A stretch of 64,000 nucleotides of DNA from Bacteroidota bacterium (GTDB taxonomy: Bacteria; Bacteroidota; Bacteroidia; Chitinophagales; Chitinophagaceae): contig JAPLEJ010000050.1 of assembly GCA_026391435.1 (NCBI GenBank), forward strand, positions 38,912-102,911. Direction: 5' to 3'. The notes beneath the pieces are model-generated. The model worked only from the letters and a program-made list of their open reading frames with translations, was not told where the DNA came from and did no database searches. Below are positions 47,736 through 56,989 of the stretch, piece after piece; the stretch's first letter is position 1; each line of letters begins with the position of its first letter. The position numbers were made by a program, and so were the translations under genes.

Positions 47736-48904
47736 ATGGAATTTAAAGTATCACATAGATTAGAGGGAATTGGAGAATATTATTTTTCATCCAAACTACG
47801 CGAAATTGATGAACTCAATAAAGCGGGTAAGGGTATTATTAATTTAGGCATCGGAAGCCCCGATTTGCCACCACATCCTGAAGTGATCAAAGTATTACAA
47901 GAAGAGGCTAGTAAGGACAATGTCCATGCCTATCAATCTTATAAAGGTTCTCCCATTTTAAGGGAAGCCGTAGCAGAGTGGTATAAGAAGTATTTTAAAG
48001 TAGGAGATATAAATCCTGCTACTGAAGTACTTCCCTTACTAGGAAGCAAGGAAGGGATCATGCATATATGTATGACCTATTTAAACGAAGGCGATCAGGC
48101 GTTAATCCCTAATCCTGGTTATCCGACGTATACAAGTGCAGTTAAGTTAGCGGGCGGCACTCCGCTTTATTATGCATTAACTGCCGAAAACAGTTGGGCA
48201 CCTGACTTTGAAAATTTAGAAAAATCAGATTTATCAAAAGTCAAGTTGATGTGGGTGAATTATCCGCATATGCCAACAGGTCAAAGTCCTACTAAGCTAA
48301 GGAATTGTTTGAAAAATTAGTAGCCTTTGGAAGGAAGCATCAAATATTGATTTGTCATGACAATCCTTATTCCTTTATTTTAAATGATAAACCCGAAAGT
48401 TTATTGTCTATTGAAGGGGCGAAAGAGGTAGTGATCGAATTAAACTCTCTGAGTAAAAGTCAAAATATGGCAGGATGGAGAGTGGGCATGCTCATAGCAG
48501 CCGAGGACCGAATCAATGAAATACTTAGGTTTAAATCCAACATGGACAGTGGCATGTTTTTGCCTGTTCAATTAGCAGCGGCCAAGGCATTAAGCTTGGA
48601 TCAAAGTTGGTATGACTCCGTGAATAAAATATATACAGCACGACGTGAAAAAGTATTCGAATTATTAGATGTTTTAAAATGTGTTTATTCAAAACAACAA
48701 GTGGGAATGTTTGTATGGGCAAAAATTCCAACTACTTACAAAGATGGGTATGCGTTAAGTGATAAGGTATTGTATGAAGCGAATGTTTTTATCACACCTG
48801 GAGACATATTTGGTTCTGCGGGTAACAATTACATCCGAGTAAGTTTGTGTGGTTCATTAGAAAAATTTACTGAAGCAATTAAAAAAATAAAAGCATGCGT
48901 TTAG
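47736..48904 (+). pseudogene. Class I/II aminotransferase split by a frameshift near 48290-48320 (ORFs 47736-48320 and 48305-48904)
   Basis: First ORF ends NYPHMPTGQSPTKLRNCLKN*; second continues the fold (ELFEKLVAFGRKHQILICHDNPYSF...SLSKSQNMAGWRVG with PLP Lys). The frames differ by 1 nt. Confidence 0.8.
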
Positions 48905-49734
48905 CAGTGATTGGTATTGGTTTAATGGGTGGTTCGCTTGCATTGTCTTTGAAAAAGAAAGGCATTGTTTCCAAAGTCATTGGAGTGGATCAAAACATAG
49001 ATCACCAAAAGCAAGCCTTGCAATTGGGTATCGTAGATGAAGTGATGTCTTTAGAAGACGCTATCGCCGCATCGGATATCATTGCACTTGCAACACCAGT
49101 GAACGTAGCTGAAAAATTATTGCCGACTATTTTAAATTTAGTGAACAAGCAAGTTGTGTTTGATTTAGGGTCTACTAAGGAAAGTATTGTCAATGTCGCG
49201 AATACGCATTCCAATAAAGGAAGGTTTGTTCCAACGCACCCAATGTGGGGTACGGAATTTAGTGGTCCAGCAGCTGCGCAATCAGATGCATTTATAGATA
49301 AAGCAACCGTCATTTGTAATAAAACACAAATTGATCCAGACGCTTTACTACGTATAGAGCAATTGTATGAGCAGTTAGGGATGCATATATTATACATGGA
49401 TGCCATAAAGCACGATATCCATGTGGCTTACGTGAGCCATATATCGCATATTACTTCATTTGCACTGGCCAATACCGTGTTAGAGAAGGAAAAAGAATCG
49501 AATGCGATTTTTGAGTTAGCAAGTGGTGGGTTTGAAAGCACAGTGCGTTTGGCAAAGTCCAATGCTGAAATGTGGGTTCCCATCTTTATGCAAAACAAGG
49601 AAAATGTATTAGATGTGCTTAATGAGCATATTAGTCAACTTAGAAAATTTAAAGCAAGTTTGGAAAAAGAAAATCCAGATTACTTATTGGAGTTGATTCA
49701 AAATGCGAATAAGATAAAAAGGATTTTAAAATAA
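48895..49734 (+). CDS. tyrA: Prephenate dehydrogenase
   Basis: VIGIGLMGGSLALSLKKKG, DLGSTKESIV, PTHPMWGTEFSGP. Confidence 0.93.
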   Translation: MRLAVIGIGLMGGSLALSLKKKGIVSKVIGVDQNIDHQKQALQLGIVDEVMSLEDAIAASDIIALATPVNVAEKLLPTILNLVNKQVVFDLGSTKESIVNVANTHSNKGRFVPTHPMWGTEFSGPAAAQSDAFIDKATVICNKTQIDPDALLRIEQLYEQLGMHILYMDAIKHDIHVAYVSHISHITSFALANTVLEKEKESNAIFELASGGFESTVRLAKSNAEMWVPIFMQNKENVLDVLNEHISQLRKFKASLEKENPDYLLELIQNANKIKRILK

Positions 49735-49783
49735 TTAAAAAAAAGGAAGGCTCTTAAAGGAGACTTTACAAAAAATATATAAA

Positions 49784-51607
49784 ATGAAGAAGAAAGAAGA
49801 GATGAATGATACAAATGAATTGATAGAAGCGTCAAAGTCAAAAAAGACTTTTATAGAAATCGGCATCAATGATCAATTAGTAAAAGCGGTAACAGAATTG
49901 GGTTATACCCATGCTACTGAAATTCAGGAGCGTTCTATTCCAGTTTTGATTAGTGGAACAAAGGATTTTATTGGATTAGCACAAACGGGAACTGGTAAAA
50001 CGGCCGCCTTTGGTTTGCCCTTATTACAATTAATTAAAACAGCAGATAAATTTCCGCAAGCCTTAGTAGTTTGCCCTACAAGAGAATTGTGTATGCAAAT
50101 TGTAAGCGAATTAAATTTATTTAAAAAGCATCTTCCAGGTGTACAAGTATTAGCTGTATACGGAGGTACTTCAATAGGTTTACAAATTAAAGATTTAAAA
50201 AGAGGGGTGCAAATTATTGTAGCTACTCCAGGTCGTTTGATTGACTTAATCGAGCGCAAGGCGATTAACCTAGAAAAAATTGAATATGTGGTATTGGATG
50301 AGGCCGATGAAATGTTAAACATGGGTTTCCAAGACGACATTGAATTTATCTTAAAAAATACACCCAATAGAGAAAGTATTTGGTTGTTTAGTGCGACCAT
50401 GCCTGCTGAAATTAGAAAAGTAAGCAAGCGTTACATGAAAGAACCAGTAGAAGTAACGATTGGTAAAGTAAATGCGACAAACAAAAGTATTGATCACCAA
50501 TACTATTTAACTTCTGCACAGCATCGTTATGAGACTTTAAAAAGAATCATCGATTTTAATCCAGGTATTTATGGTATCATCTTTACTCGTACCAAGGCAG
50601 ATGCGCAAGATGTAGCACAAAGATTAACAAGAGAGGGTTATGATATTGATGCCATACATGGTGATTTAACACAACAACAAAGAGATAGGGTAATGGGTCA
50701 ATTCAGAGATAAAAGTTTGCAATTGTTAATTGCGACCGATGTGGCTGCTCGAGGAATTGATGTAAAAGGAATAACGCATGTGATCAACTTTGAATTACCG
50801 GATGATGTGGAAGTATATACCCATCGTAGTGGTCGTACAGGCCGAGCTGGAAGTCAGGGTATATGTATTTCTATCGTTCATGCTCGTGAATCTTATCGTT
50901 TGCGTCAGATTGAAAATATGAATAAGTGTACTTTTCATAAGTTAGATATCCCTAGTGGAAAGGATGTTTGTAGAAAACAATTTTTTCATGTGATGGACAA
51001 GTTAATGTCTACAGATGTAAGTCATGGTGATTATGAAACTTATGTACCTATGTTGGCCGAAAAATTTGCCGATATGACAAAGGAAGAAATTTTAAAGCGC
51101 GTCGCAGCTTTGGAATTTAATCGCTTTTTAAGTTATTATGAAAATGCGCAGGACTTAAATATAAGAGCTGCTGATAAAGGCCGTCGTGAACCCATGCAAC
51201 AACAGGATCGCAATCGCGACAGAGGTCGTCAAGAATTTGGCGGTGCAGATCGTGGTCGCGCTAGAACCAATGATCGTGGTATGGAGCGCAGTAGTAGCTC
51301 GGATCGCGGAAGTCGTGGTGCTGAAAGAGGCGCATCTGGCTATACTCGTTTGTTTGTGAACTTAGGTACTAAAGATGGTTTTTACAAAGCAAGCTTTTTG
51401 CAATTTATTTTAGATATGAGCGACTTAAGAAAAGAAGCTTTAGGAAAAATAGATATGCGTGATATGAACAGCTGGGTAGAAATTGAATCAGGTGCTGCAA
51501 AACAAATGATTAATGCAGTAGATGGTAAAAACTATAAAGGGCGTCGTATTAGAATGAATGATGCAGATAGTGGTGGTCCAAAAGGATTCAGCAAAAATGC
51601 AGGATAA
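49784..51607 (+). CDS. DEAD-box RNA helicase with Arg/Gly-rich linker and DbpA-like C-terminal RNA-binding domain
   Basis: AQTGTGKTAAFGLPLL, VLDEADEMLNMGF, SATMP, HRSGRTGRAG; linker QQDRNRDRGRQEFGGADRGRARTNDRG. Confidence 0.93.
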   Translation: MKKKEEMNDTNELIEASKSKKTFIEIGINDQLVKAVTELGYTHATEIQERSIPVLISGTKDFIGLAQTGTGKTAAFGLPLLQLIKTADKFPQALVVCPTRELCMQIVSELNLFKKHLPGVQVLAVYGGTSIGLQIKDLKRGVQIIVATPGRLIDLIERKAINLEKIEYVVLDEADEMLNMGFQDDIEFILKNTPNRESIWLFSATMPAEIRKVSKRYMKEPVEVTIGKVNATNKSIDHQYYLTSAQHRYETLKRIIDFNPGIYGIIFTRTKADAQDVAQRLTREGYDIDAIHGDLTQQQRDRVMGQFRDKSLQLLIATDVAARGIDVKGITHVINFELPDDVEVYTHRSGRTGRAGSQGICISIVHARESYRLRQIENMNKCTFHKLDIPSGKDVCRKQFFHVMDKLMSTDVSHGDYETYVPMLAEKFADMTKEEILKRVAALEFNRFLSYYENAQDLNIRAADKGRREPMQQQDRNRDRGRQEFGGADRGRARTNDRGMERSSSSDRGSRGAERGASGYTRLFVNLGTKDGFYKASFLQFILDMSDLRKEALGKIDMRDMNSWVEIESGAAKQMINAVDGKNYKGRRIRMNDADSGGPKGFSKNAG

Positions 51608-51661
51608 TTTTTTAAAATAATTTTATAAACAATAGTATTTAAATTTTAAAATTCAATAATA

Positions 51662-52747
51662 ATGGGAGACTTAACAGAACAACAAAAAAAAGTAAACATT
51701 TTATTAAAAAAATCACCTTTGATTATTTCAGGACCTTGTAGTGCTGAAACAGAGGAGCAAGTGATGCAAACAGCTATTCGTTTAGCGGCCACAGGTAAAG
51801 TAGACATTATGCGTGCAGGTATCTGGAAACCAAGAACCCGTCCTGGAAGTTTTGAAGGGATTGGTACGAAGGGGTTGCCTTGGTTACAACAAGCTAAAAA
51901 AGAAACGGGTTTGCCTGTAGCTATTGAAGTAGCCACTGCAAAACAAGTGGAAGATGCTTTGCATTTTGATGTAGATGTTTTATGGGTTGGAGCGAGAACA
52001 ACAGTGAATCCTTTTAGTGTGCAAGAAATTGCAGACGCTTTAAAAGGAGTTAAAGTACCTGTGTTAATTAAAAACCCAATCAATCCTGATTTAGAATTAT
52101 GGATTGGCGGGATGGAGCGTATTGCAAAAGCAGGTATCGAAGAATTAGGTTTAATTCACCGTGGATTTAGTTCTTATGGAAATACGGAATTTAGAAATGC
52201 CCCTATGTGGCACTTAGCTATTGAAATGAAGCGCCGTTATCCAGGTATCCCAATGATTAATGATCCTTCCCATATTTGTGGTCGTCGTGATATTTTACAA
52301 GAAGTAGCACAACAAGCCATGGACTTAGATTTTGATGGGTTGATCATTGAATCGCATATTGATCCTGATAATGCTTGGAGTGATGCAAAACAACAAATTA
52401 CACCTGAAGTTTTAAAGGAAATGTTGAATGCCATTCGTTGGAGAAAGGAAGATGTCGCATCAGCTGAATACCATGCGGCATTGGAAAAATTACGTCAACA
52501 AATCAATCAATTGGATGACGAGTTATTACAAGTTTTATCTACTCGTATGAAAGTGGCTGAAAAAATTGGAGAATATAAAAAGAACAATGACATCACCATC
52601 TTGCAAACCAATCGTTGGAATGAAATTTTAGAACGCGCAGTAGGTAAAGGAAATAAAATAGGATTAAGCGAGGATTTTATTACAAAGTACATGGATGCTG
52701 TCCATATGGAAAGTATACAGCATCAAAATAAAGTAATGAATAACTAA
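51662..52747 (+). CDS. Bifunctional DAHP synthase / chorismate mutase type II
   Basis: IISGPCSAETEEQVMQTA, RAGIWKPRTRPGSFEGIG, DPSHICGRRD; C-terminal CM domain LRQQINQLDDELLQVLSTRMKVAEKIGEYKK. Confidence 0.94.
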   Translation: MGDLTEQQKKVNILLKKSPLIISGPCSAETEEQVMQTAIRLAATGKVDIMRAGIWKPRTRPGSFEGIGTKGLPWLQQAKKETGLPVAIEVATAKQVEDALHFDVDVLWVGARTTVNPFSVQEIADALKGVKVPVLIKNPINPDLELWIGGMERIAKAGIEELGLIHRGFSSYGNTEFRNAPMWHLAIEMKRRYPGIPMINDPSHICGRRDILQEVAQQAMDLDFDGLIIESHIDPDNAWSDAKQQITPEVLKEMLNAIRWRKEDVASAEYHAALEKLRQQINQLDDELLQVLSTRMKVAEKIGEYKKNNDITILQTNRWNEILERAVGKGNKIGLSEDFITKYMDAVHMESIQHQNKVMNN

Positions 52748-52779
52748 GTTTTTTTCCGACTTGACTAAAAATAAATAAG

Positions 52780-53802
52780 ATGAAAAACTGGAAAGTTAAA
52801 TTGTCTACAAGTACAGTGTCATTTATATTAGATGGCAGGTTTAGTGCTATTGATAAATTAGTCAATAAAGCCAATGCCTTTTATATTACCGATGAAAATG
52901 TATATGCATTACATCAAAATAAATTCAAAGGTAAAAAAACCATTGTATTCCCTTCGGGCGAAGAGCATAAACAACAAGCCACGGTCGACTTTATAGTGGA
53001 GGCGCTACTTAATTTAGGGGCTACCCGTGAAGCCCTATTAATTGGTGTAGGCGGTGGCGTTGTGACCGACATGGTTGGCTATGTAGCTGGCATTTATATG
53101 CGTGGGGTGCAAGTGGGTTTTGTGCCTACCACTATTTTAGCCATGGTGGATGCAAGTATTGGAGGTAAAAATGGTATTGACGTGGGGGTATATAAAAATA
53201 TGGTGGGATTAATTAGACAACCTTCTTTTTTATTATACGATCTTGATTTTTTACAAACCCTTCCTTCTCATCAATGGGAAAATGGGTTTGCTGAAATCAT
53301 CAAACACGCTGCGATCAAAGATGCTAAAATGATGAAGGCATTAGCCAGTCACGATTTAGCGTTTTACCAAAAAAATAAAAAAGAATTAGCTGCACTGATC
53401 CAAAAAAATGTGCAAATAAAAATGAAAGTGGTACAAAAAGATGAGTTTGAAAAAGGCGATCGAAAGTTGCTGAATTTTGGACACACTATTGGACATGCGA
53501 TCGAAAATCAGCATGCTTTATTACATGGTCATGCCATTAGTATTGGAATGGTGTATGCGGCTAAAATATCACAAGTGTTACAAGGTTTTAATGATACAGG
53601 ATTATTGGTTGCAACCTTAAAGCAATATGGATTGCCTACGAATATGCATTTTAATATTGAGCAAGCCATGCAAATAATGCAAAAGGATAAGAAGAAGGCA
53701 ACGGCAGGTATGCAATATGTAGTATTAAAAAAAATAGGGCAAGCTATGTATGAAACCATACCCATGAAATCATTAGAAAAATTAATCAAGTTATATTCTT
53801 AA
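52780..53802 (+). CDS. aroB: 3-dehydroquinate synthase
   Basis: FPSGEEHKQ, GVGGGVVTDMVGYVAGIYMRGV, PTTILAMVDASIGGKNGIDVG, NFGHTIGHAIE. Confidence 0.96.
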   Translation: MKNWKVKLSTSTVSFILDGRFSAIDKLVNKANAFYITDENVYALHQNKFKGKKTIVFPSGEEHKQQATVDFIVEALLNLGATREALLIGVGGGVVTDMVGYVAGIYMRGVQVGFVPTTILAMVDASIGGKNGIDVGVYKNMVGLIRQPSFLLYDLDFLQTLPSHQWENGFAEIIKHAAIKDAKMMKALASHDLAFYQKNKKELAALIQKNVQIKMKVVQKDEFEKGDRKLLNFGHTIGHAIENQHALLHGHAISIGMVYAAKISQVLQGFNDTGLLVATLKQYGLPTNMHFNIEQAMQIMQKDKKKATAGMQYVVLKKIGQAMYETIPMKSLEKLIKLYS

Positions 53803-53803
53803 G

Positions 53804-55072
53804 ATGCGCGTGACTGTATATCCATCACATTTAAAAGGAGTCCAATTAGCTCCTGCAAGTAAAAGCAGTATGCAAAGGGCTTGTGCAGCTGCACTATTGC
53901 ATGTGGGTGAAACAGTGATTCATAATCCGGGTCATTCGAATGATGATATTGCAGCAATCGATGTAATACAAAAACTAGGTGCTGTTATTGAAAAAAATAA
54001 AGAGGGTATACATGTCCAATCATCTGGGGTAAAACCAATAGGTCCTGAAATGAATTGTGGGGAAAGTGGACTAGGTATTAGAATGTTTACTCCAATTGCA
54101 GCTTTATCCAATCAACCTATCCTAATTAATGGCAAAGGAAGTTTGGTCAAAAGACCGATGCATTTTTTTGATGACATTTTTCCAGCATTAGGCATACAAA
54201 TCAATTCAAACCAAGGATTTTTACCCATTCAAATTCAAGGACCATTACAAGCTGCCACTATCACAGTAGATGGGTCATTAAGTTCTCAGTTTTTAACTGG
54301 GTTATTAATGGCCTATGCTGCCAGTGATGCACATGAGTTTGAAATTAATGTATTGGATTTAAAAAGCAAACCCTATATCGATTTAACATTAGCAGTACTA
54401 AATGCTTTTGGATGGAATGTGGCACATAGAGATTATAAAAGTTTTCAATTTTTACCCCACGCGCCATTAAAAGCAAAAATCGAATATACAGTTGAAGGGG
54501 ATTGGAGTGGTGCTGCATTTTTATTAGTAGCAGGTGCCATTGCAGGCCCCATTATTGTAAAGGGGTTGCAGTTGAATTCAACACAAGCAGATAAAAAAGT
54601 ATTAGAGGCATTAAAAAATGCAAACGCAAATATTGAAATAAATGAGGATGAAATTAAAATAGGACCGAGTACATCATTAGCGGCTTTTCAGTTTGATGCA
54701 ACAGATTGCCCTGATTTATTTCCTCCCTTGGTCGCTTTAGCTTCGGTGTGTAAAGGGATTACGGAAATTAAAGGAGTAAATCGTTTGGCGCATAAAGAAA
54801 GTGATCGTGGGATAACCTTACAAATAGAGTTTGCTAAAATGGGTATTCGAATTGATTTAGAAGGGGACTTGATGAAAATACACGGTGGAACTGTAATTCA
54901 AGCATGTACCGTATTCTCACAACACGATCATAGAATTGCAATGGCTTGCGCAGTAGCCGCACTTTGTGCCAATGGCCCTATTGAAATAACAGAGGCAGAA
55001 GCGATTAATAAGTCCTATACCGATTTCTTTGAGCATCTTGAACAATTAGGTGCAAAAGTAGATATACAATAA
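53804..55072 (+). CDS. aroA: 3-phosphoshikimate 1-carboxyvinyltransferase
   Basis: APASKSSMQRACAAALL, CGESGLGIRMFTP, DGSLSSQFLTGLLMA, DHRIAMACAVAAL. Confidence 0.94.
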   Translation: MRVTVYPSHLKGVQLAPASKSSMQRACAAALLHVGETVIHNPGHSNDDIAAIDVIQKLGAVIEKNKEGIHVQSSGVKPIGPEMNCGESGLGIRMFTPIAALSNQPILINGKGSLVKRPMHFFDDIFPALGIQINSNQGFLPIQIQGPLQAATITVDGSLSSQFLTGLLMAYAASDAHEFEINVLDLKSKPYIDLTLAVLNAFGWNVAHRDYKSFQFLPHAPLKAKIEYTVEGDWSGAAFLLVAGAIAGPIIVKGLQLNSTQADKKVLEALKNANANIEINEDEIKIGPSTSLAAFQFDATDCPDLFPPLVALASVCKGITEIKGVNRLAHKESDRGITLQIEFAKMGIRIDLEGDLMKIHGGTVIQACTVFSQHDHRIAMACAVAALCANGPIEITEAEAINKSYTDFFEHLEQLGAKVDIQ

Positions 55073-55103
55073 ATTTCTTACCTTGTAATATTGAATTAAA
55101 GAC

Positions 55104-56102
55104 ATGAACAAATTTGGAACTTTATTTACGGTGCAAATATTTGGAGAATCACATGGTGCATGTGTGGGTATTACCATTGATGGTTGTCCTGCAGGTTTGC
55201 CATTAAGTGCATCTGATTTTACAGAAGATATGGAGCGTCGAAAAGGCGGAAAACAAAAAGGAACCACTCCAAGACAGGAGGATGATATTCCTATTTTCAA
55301 GGCAGGACTATTTAATGACATCACAACAGGTGCGCCCATTATGATGTTATTTGAAAATAACAATACTAGGAGTGGAGACTATGAAAAACAAAGAGCAGTG
55401 CCACGTCCAGGACATGCGGATTTTACAGCCCATCATAAGTTTGGCGGGTTTGAGGATTACAGAGGAGGCGGGCATTTTAGTGGAAGACTAACAGCAGCTT
55501 TAGTTGGTGCAGGTGTTGTTGCAAAAAAATTATTAAATGGAGTTCAAGTAGCTTCTCATATTGTAAGTATTGGAGGAGAAGCAGATTTGGAAAAAGGCCT
55601 TCAAAGAGCCATTGACAATAAAGACAGTGTAGGAGGTATCGTAGAATGTATTGTGAAAGGACTTCCGATTGGATTGGGCGAACATTTTTTTAATTCAGTC
55701 GAATCTTTATTGAGTCATGCAGTGTTTTCCATACCTGCTATCAGGGGTATTGAATTTGGAACGGGTTTTGCTGCTGCCAACATGTTTGGAGTGGAGCACA
55801 ATGACGCCATTTTAGATGCTAGTGGAAAAACTAAAACCAACCATGCAGGTGGCGTAGTTGGCGGATATACTAATGGTAATGATCTTGTGTTTAGAATAGC
55901 TGTAAAACCTACCTCTTCTACACCAAAGGAGCAAATAACACTCAATTGGGAAACCAATGAGCAAGAAAATTTTTCCGTAAAAGGAAGACACGATTTATGC
56001 ATTGCACTTAGAGTACCGGTTGTCTTGGAAGCGGTGACTGCTATTGTCCTTGCTGATTTAATGTTAATCGATCAAAAAATTCCAAGAGTCATTAAAAATT
56101 AA
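55104..56102 (+). CDS. aroC: Chorismate synthase
   Basis: FGESHGACVGITIDGCPAGLPL, RPGHADFTAHHKFGGFEDYRGGGHFSGRLTAALVGAG. Confidence 0.96.
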   Translation: MNKFGTLFTVQIFGESHGACVGITIDGCPAGLPLSASDFTEDMERRKGGKQKGTTPRQEDDIPIFKAGLFNDITTGAPIMMLFENNNTRSGDYEKQRAVPRPGHADFTAHHKFGGFEDYRGGGHFSGRLTAALVGAGVVAKKLLNGVQVASHIVSIGGEADLEKGLQRAIDNKDSVGGIVECIVKGLPIGLGEHFFNSVESLLSHAVFSIPAIRGIEFGTGFAAANMFGVEHNDAILDASGKTKTNHAGGVVGGYTNGNDLVFRIAVKPTSSTPKEQITLNWETNEQENFSVKGRHDLCIALRVPVVLEAVTAIVLADLMLIDQKIPRVIKN

Positions 56103-56106
56103 ATTT

Positions 56107-56415
56107 ATGGAAAGCGAATACATATATCATGTTACTACTCTGAAAGAGTGGGAGCAAGCAAAATTAAACAATGAATACCTCCCTCTGAATTATGAGCAGG
56201 ATGGTTTTATTCATTGCTCTATAGAAAGACAAATCTCAGGAGTATTAGATCGATTTTATGAAGGTCAAAAAGGATTGGTAAAACTTAAGATTGAAAAATC
56301 TAAAGTGCAAAGGCCTGTATTATTTGAATTAGCGCACGATATGAATGAGTTATTCCCGCATATTTACGGCTCACTTAATATCGATTCAGTGGTGGAAGTA
56401 ATCACATTGTCATAA
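56107..56415 (+). CDS. DUF952 domain-containing protein
   Basis: IYHVTTLKEWEQAKLNNEYLP...DGFIHCS, HIYGSLN. Confidence 0.85.
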   Translation: MESEYIYHVTTLKEWEQAKLNNEYLPLNYEQDGFIHCSIERQISGVLDRFYEGQKGLVKLKIEKSKVQRPVLFELAHDMNELFPHIYGSLNIDSVVEVITLS

Positions 56416-56419
56416 TCTA

Positions 56420-56911
56420 ATGCGATCTTTATCCATTTTGGGATTTTTATTTTATTTAGCATTGCCTATCCATTTAAGGGCGCAAGAAATTTATCCCAAT
56501 ACTTTAACCAATGCCAATTTTTTGGACAGCGTTAATATAAAACGCTATAAATATTTTATTGGTCGTTCTCGCATCAAGATTGAAATAAATCGAATTACAG
56601 GGATTGCTAGTTTTTACAGTACCAATTTGACAGGCACTTTGACTGCTACAGGTGAAATTTTCAAGAATATAAAATTGACGGCCGCTTGTAATCTATTCAA
56701 GTTAAATACTTTAGTAAGGGTCACCAATCTACGAAATGGGGCTTATGTCGTTGTGCGGATTAATGACCGAATGCACCCAAATATGCTAAAAAAAGGGAGA
56801 GTGATAGATTTAAGTCAGGCAGCAGCTAAAAAATTGATTCTCAATACAAAAGGGATCGTAAAAGTGACCGTAGAAGCCATTGGGTATTCAAAAATTACGC
56901 CCAAAGCCTAA
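56420..56911 (+). CDS. RlpA-like double-psi beta-barrel protein
   Basis: GIASFYSTNLTGTLTATGEIF, LTAACNLFKLNTLVRVTNLRNGAYVVVRINDRMHPN, VIDLSQAAAKKL. Confidence 0.82.
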   Translation: MRSLSILGFLFYLALPIHLRAQEIYPNTLTNANFLDSVNIKRYKYFIGRSRIKIEINRITGIASFYSTNLTGTLTATGEIFKNIKLTAACNLFKLNTLVRVTNLRNGAYVVVRINDRMHPNMLKKGRVIDLSQAAAKKLILNTKGIVKVTVEAIGYSKITPKA

Positions 56912-56957
56912 GAAAAGGGCTATCTATAAATTATTTCAATATTTCGGCTTTTAGAAC

Positions 56958-56965
56958 TAAATTTG
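56958..56965 (+). promoter_or_regulatory. Candidate -7 element TAAATTTG upstream of the OmpA-family gene
   Basis: Exact TAnnTTTG match; TTTC 20 nt upstream as an imperfect -33. Confidence 0.45.
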
Positions 56966-56989
56966 TATAAATATTAACTATTTAATACC

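Noticed and set aside
47736-48904. Two independent genes for the split aminotransferase
   Set aside because: The halves form one continuous fold and the second ORF would need a TTG start mid-domain; a frameshift is the simpler explanation.
49002-49406. 134-aa minus-strand ORF inside tyrA
   Set aside because: Antisense to a conserved CDS with no independent support.
49924-50427. 167-aa minus-strand ORF inside the DEAD helicase
   Set aside because: Antisense shadow of a conserved gene, low-complexity composition, no family motif.
51646-52083. 145-aa minus-strand ORF over DAHP synthase
   Set aside because: Antisense shadow ORF; the + strand protein has strong motifs.
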